From positions 1 to 6,756 of the forward strand of contig JAZQYK010000095.1 of NCBI GenBank assembly GCA_045633505.1: a stretch of DNA of 6,756 bases. The letters run 5' to 3'. This document shows, piece after piece, positions 5,011-6,756 of this stretch (position 1 is the first letter of the stretch; each line of letters starts with the position of its first letter). The notes beneath the pieces were generated by a model. It searched no databases. It was not told the DNA's origin and was given only the letters and a program-made list of their open reading frames with translations. This DNA comes from Fimenecus sp045633505 (GTDB taxonomy: Bacteria > Bacillota > Clostridia > Oscillospirales > Acutalibacteraceae). The position numbers and the translations under genes are program-made.

Positions 5011-6367
5011 TCTTAAAATTCTCTCTTTAATCTTTGCATTTGTATTGCTTTTCACTTCAATACCGTTTACTGCATCTGCAAGAAGTATTGAAGAAATTGA
5101 GGCGGAAATTGCCGCTAATGAGAAAAAACTTGAACAATATGCAAACTCAAAAGAAAGCAAGGAAGAGTATATAGAGGCGCTTGAGGAACAGAACAAGGCT
5201 TATGACGCTCAAATTGCAGCACTTGAAGAAAAAATCGCACCAATCCAGAAAAAAATTAACGAGCTTGATGCTGAAATCACAGAGCTTGAAACGAATATTG
5301 CTACACTTGAAAGCGAGATTGCAACAATCGATGCTCAGATTGCTGAACAGAACGTTGAAATTGATGCTACTTACGAGCTTCTTTCAAAAAGACTCAGAGC
5401 CGCTTATATGGCTGGTGAAACAAGTGAGCTTGAAATCTTTTTAAGTGCAACTGATTTTCAGGATTTCCTCAACAGAACTGAGCTTATCCGTCAGGTGTCA
5501 AAACACGATACGGATATCGTCAAGGAGCTTGAAGAACAGATTGACAGCCTTAATGAAATGGTTGAAGAATTGACTGCGAAGCGCAACACTCTTGACGAAA
5601 GCCGTCAAAAACTTGAAAGCGACAAGGCTGAAAGAGAGTCCGAAAAAGCCGTTTTTGACGTAGAAAAGGCAAAACTTGAAAAGTCAATTGCAAAAAATGA
5701 AGCAAACATTAAAAAGCAAAACGAGTTAATCGGCAGTCTTAATCAGGACAGCGCTTACGTTCAAAAACTTATTAACAATGCGCTCAAGGAAAAAGAAGAA
5801 GCATCAAAAGACCTTGATAAAGATATAGGAAATTCAGGCTCAAGCGGTAGCGGTACTGTTGACGGCTCAACGGAGCACGGTTTCAAACTTTCTTCAAAGG
5901 GTACAATTTGTCCGATTCAGGAAAGCGGCGTTAAATATTCAGCAAACTTTGCTTCTCATAGCGCAAGAGGTACGGCCTCCGTTGACTTGGTTTCTTATAA
6001 AAATCGTTATGTAAGCAACAGCCATGGTTCAGGTACATTCTGGACAACATGGGGTGCTGACCTTTATGCAATGGCTGATGGTGTTGTCGTTAAATCAACC
6101 TACGTCAGCTCAACTTACGGTAACTACGTTAGTATCGACCACGGAAACGGTCTTAACACAACTTATGCTCATATGTCTTCAAGAAGTGTATCCGTTGGAC
6201 AGACCGTTAAGCAAGGTCAGATAATCGGTAAGGTTGGTAACACGGGTAACTGTTGGCCAAGACCTACGTCAGCAAACCCTGCTGCCGGTGCACACCTTCA
6301 CCTTGAGGTTCGTGTTAACGGTTCACGTGTTAACCCTGAACCGTATATTCCAATTCCTGTTAACTAA
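5000..6367 (+). CDS. Secreted coiled-coil M23 (LytM-type) peptidase, FtsEX partner of EnvC/PcsB/CwlO type
   Basis: 455 aa from GTG, with AGGGGAG at 4985-4991 and an 8-nt gap, overlapping ftsX by 11 bp. Residues 1-27 are a signal peptide (basic start, hydrophobic 8-21, ASA before likely cleavage at 27/28). Residues ~29-275 are a long coiled coil broken at ~125-165 by SKRLRAAYMAGETSELEIFL and ATDFQDFLNR, the hinge-like signature shared by EnvC, PcsB and CwlO coiled-coil domains. A Gly/Ser linker (277-291) leads to an M23 domain (~293-450) with ADGVVV, IDHGNG, YAHM (H391), GQIIGKVGNTG and the HLH motif (H432, H434). The first zinc motif is unusual: D329 is present, but the histidine normally four residues before it is T325; the nearest histidine is H320. 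About ten extra residues lie between GNTG and HLH. By family knowledge M23 enzymes cut peptidoglycan peptide cross-bridges, while EnvC-like degenerate members activate amidases. Two in-frame stops (TAATAA) end the gene. Confidence 0.92.
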   Translation: MKISLKILSLIFAFVLLFTSIPFTASARSIEEIEAEIAANEKKLEQYANSKESKEEYIEALEEQNKAYDAQIAALEEKIAPIQKKINELDAEITELETNIATLESEIATIDAQIAEQNVEIDATYELLSKRLRAAYMAGETSELEIFLSATDFQDFLNRTELIRQVSKHDTDIVKELEEQIDSLNEMVEELTAKRNTLDESRQKLESDKAERESEKAVFDVEKAKLEKSIAKNEANIKKQNELIGSLNQDSAYVQKLINNALKEKEEASKDLDKDIGNSGSSGSGTVDGSTEHGFKLSSKGTICPIQESGVKYSANFASHSARGTASVDLVSYKNRYVSNSHGSGTFWTTWGADLYAMADGVVVKSTYVSSTYGNYVSIDHGNGLNTTYAHMSSRSVSVGQTVKQGQIIGKVGNTGNCWPRPTSANPAAGAHLHLEVRVNGSRVNPEPYIPIPVN

Positions 6368-6379
6368 TAAATTATAGAA

Positions 6380-6396
6380 AAAGGATGATGTCCTTT
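6380..6396 (+). promoter_or_regulatory. Small hairpin covering the RBS and start codon of the S41 gene
   Basis: AAAGGA (6380-6385) is the Shine-Dalgarno of the S41 gene, 9 nt before TTG 6395. It is perfectly complementary to TCCTTT (6391-6396), which includes the first two bases of the TTG start codon, with a 5-nt loop TGATG. Folding would mask both RBS and start. With only six pairs, four of them A-T, the hairpin would be weak. Confidence 0.5.
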
Positions 6397-6756
6397 GAAT
6401 AAGAAAATATCACTTGGTCTTGCGTTGTCGTTAATATTCTTGTCAGTGGCATTGACGGTTACGATTACGATGTCCGTGGCAATGGGAATGTATAACAATA
6501 TTATTGCCGACGTGAGTGACCGTTCAGTATTATATTCATCAGTTTCGGAAATTGATGATATTATCCGCAAAAATTACTTTGGCGAACTTAACGAAAATCT
6601 TCTTACCTCAATGATGTCAGAGGGCTTTGTTGACGGTGTCGGTGACAGATACAGTTATTATATGACTGCCGATGAATATGCAGATTTTCTTGAAGAAGAA
6701 AAAGGTAATAAGGGCGGTATTGGTGTAATTGCCGTTTATGACAGTAAAAACAACAA
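6395..6756 (+). CDS. N-terminal part of an S41 family C-terminal processing peptidase (CtpA/CtpB type), 3' truncated
   Basis: 120 codons are visible from TTG 6395, 27 bp after the M23 stop; the gene continues past the window. The start MNKKISLGLALSLIFLSVAL gives a signal anchor with a hydrophobic segment at about 5-32. A helical region follows (SSVSEIDDIIRKNYFGELN, 48-66), then EGFVDGVGDRYSYYMTADEY (76-95), the characteristic linker before the PDZ domain of carboxy-terminal processing proteases; GGIGV at 107-111 begins the PDZ domain. The Ser/Lys catalytic residues lie beyond the window. No in-frame ATG lies upstream; the first downstream ATG codons are inside the membrane segment, so TTG is the best start. 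As I recall, Bacillus subtilis ftsX is also followed by an S41 gene (ctpB). The enzyme would work at the outer face of the membrane and could process the neighbouring secreted protein, but that is inference. Confidence 0.88.
   Translation, partial: MNKKISLGLALSLIFLSVALTVTITMSVAMGMYNNIIADVSDRSVLYSSVSEIDDIIRKNYFGELNENLLTSMMSEGFVDGVGDRYSYYMTADEYADFLEEEKGNKGGIGVIAVYDSKNN

Noticed and set aside
6364..6570. 68-aa minus-strand ORF over the S41 start
   Set aside because: It is antisense to the clearly recognisable S41 N-terminus, with no supporting signals.
1..6756. tRNA, rRNA, insertion sequence, phage or defence genes
   Set aside because: No cloverleaf with CCA-type ends, no rRNA-like stretch, no transposase or integrase motif and no terminal inverted repeats with target duplications were seen.

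Overview
The window is ordinary, well-preserved chromosomal DNA of a low-to-moderate GC Firmicute. I would place it in Clostridia, probably the gut Oscillospirales/Ruminococcaceae neighbourhood. The reasons are strong Shine-Dalgarno sites (GGAGGTG, AAAGGTGG, AGGGGAG), sigma-A type promoters, a DUF4830 protein, and a gene order familiar from that group: CdaR/PucR-type regulator, ftsE, ftsX, M23 peptidase, S41 peptidase. The placement rests on recall and gene content, not on a search. Every gene reads on the + strand.

Left part (1-1647): the 3' end of a coiled-coil protein of the 'ATPase-like' family often found next to coaD in Clostridia. A 194-bp spacer follows, holding a long imperfect inverted repeat (267-330) and a second inverted repeat that brackets the next gene's putative promoter and ribosome binding site (395-450). 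Then comes a two-gene unit: a membrane-anchored DUF4830 protein and an RsuA-type 16S rRNA pseudouridine synthase.

Middle part (1648-2980): an A-tract-rich, probably curved spacer, a good sigma-A promoter, a CdaR/PucR-like sensor-regulator gene, and a strong intrinsic terminator. The terminator hairpin looks like a member of a dispersed short repeat.

Right part (2981-6756): an extended -10 promoter, then a tightly packed divisome/cell-wall operon: ftsE (ABC ATPase), ftsX (membrane subunit), a secreted coiled-coil/M23 protein of the EnvC/PcsB/CwlO type, and the start of an S41 C-terminal processing protease cut by the window edge. The expected logic is that FtsE ATP hydrolysis drives FtsX, which transmits a conformational change to the coiled coil of the M23 protein outside the membrane and so switches on peptidoglycan cleavage at division or elongation. 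The S41 protease may trim or remove components of this machine. The last three genes are linked by overlaps or a short gap, and three of the four operon genes appear to start with GTG or TTG.

I see no mobile element, CRISPR array, tRNA or rRNA, and no convincing new multi-gene system. The observations most worth following are the non-canonical first zinc motif in the M23 protein, the long acidic C-terminal tail of FtsE, and the inverted repeats upstream of the DUF4830 gene.
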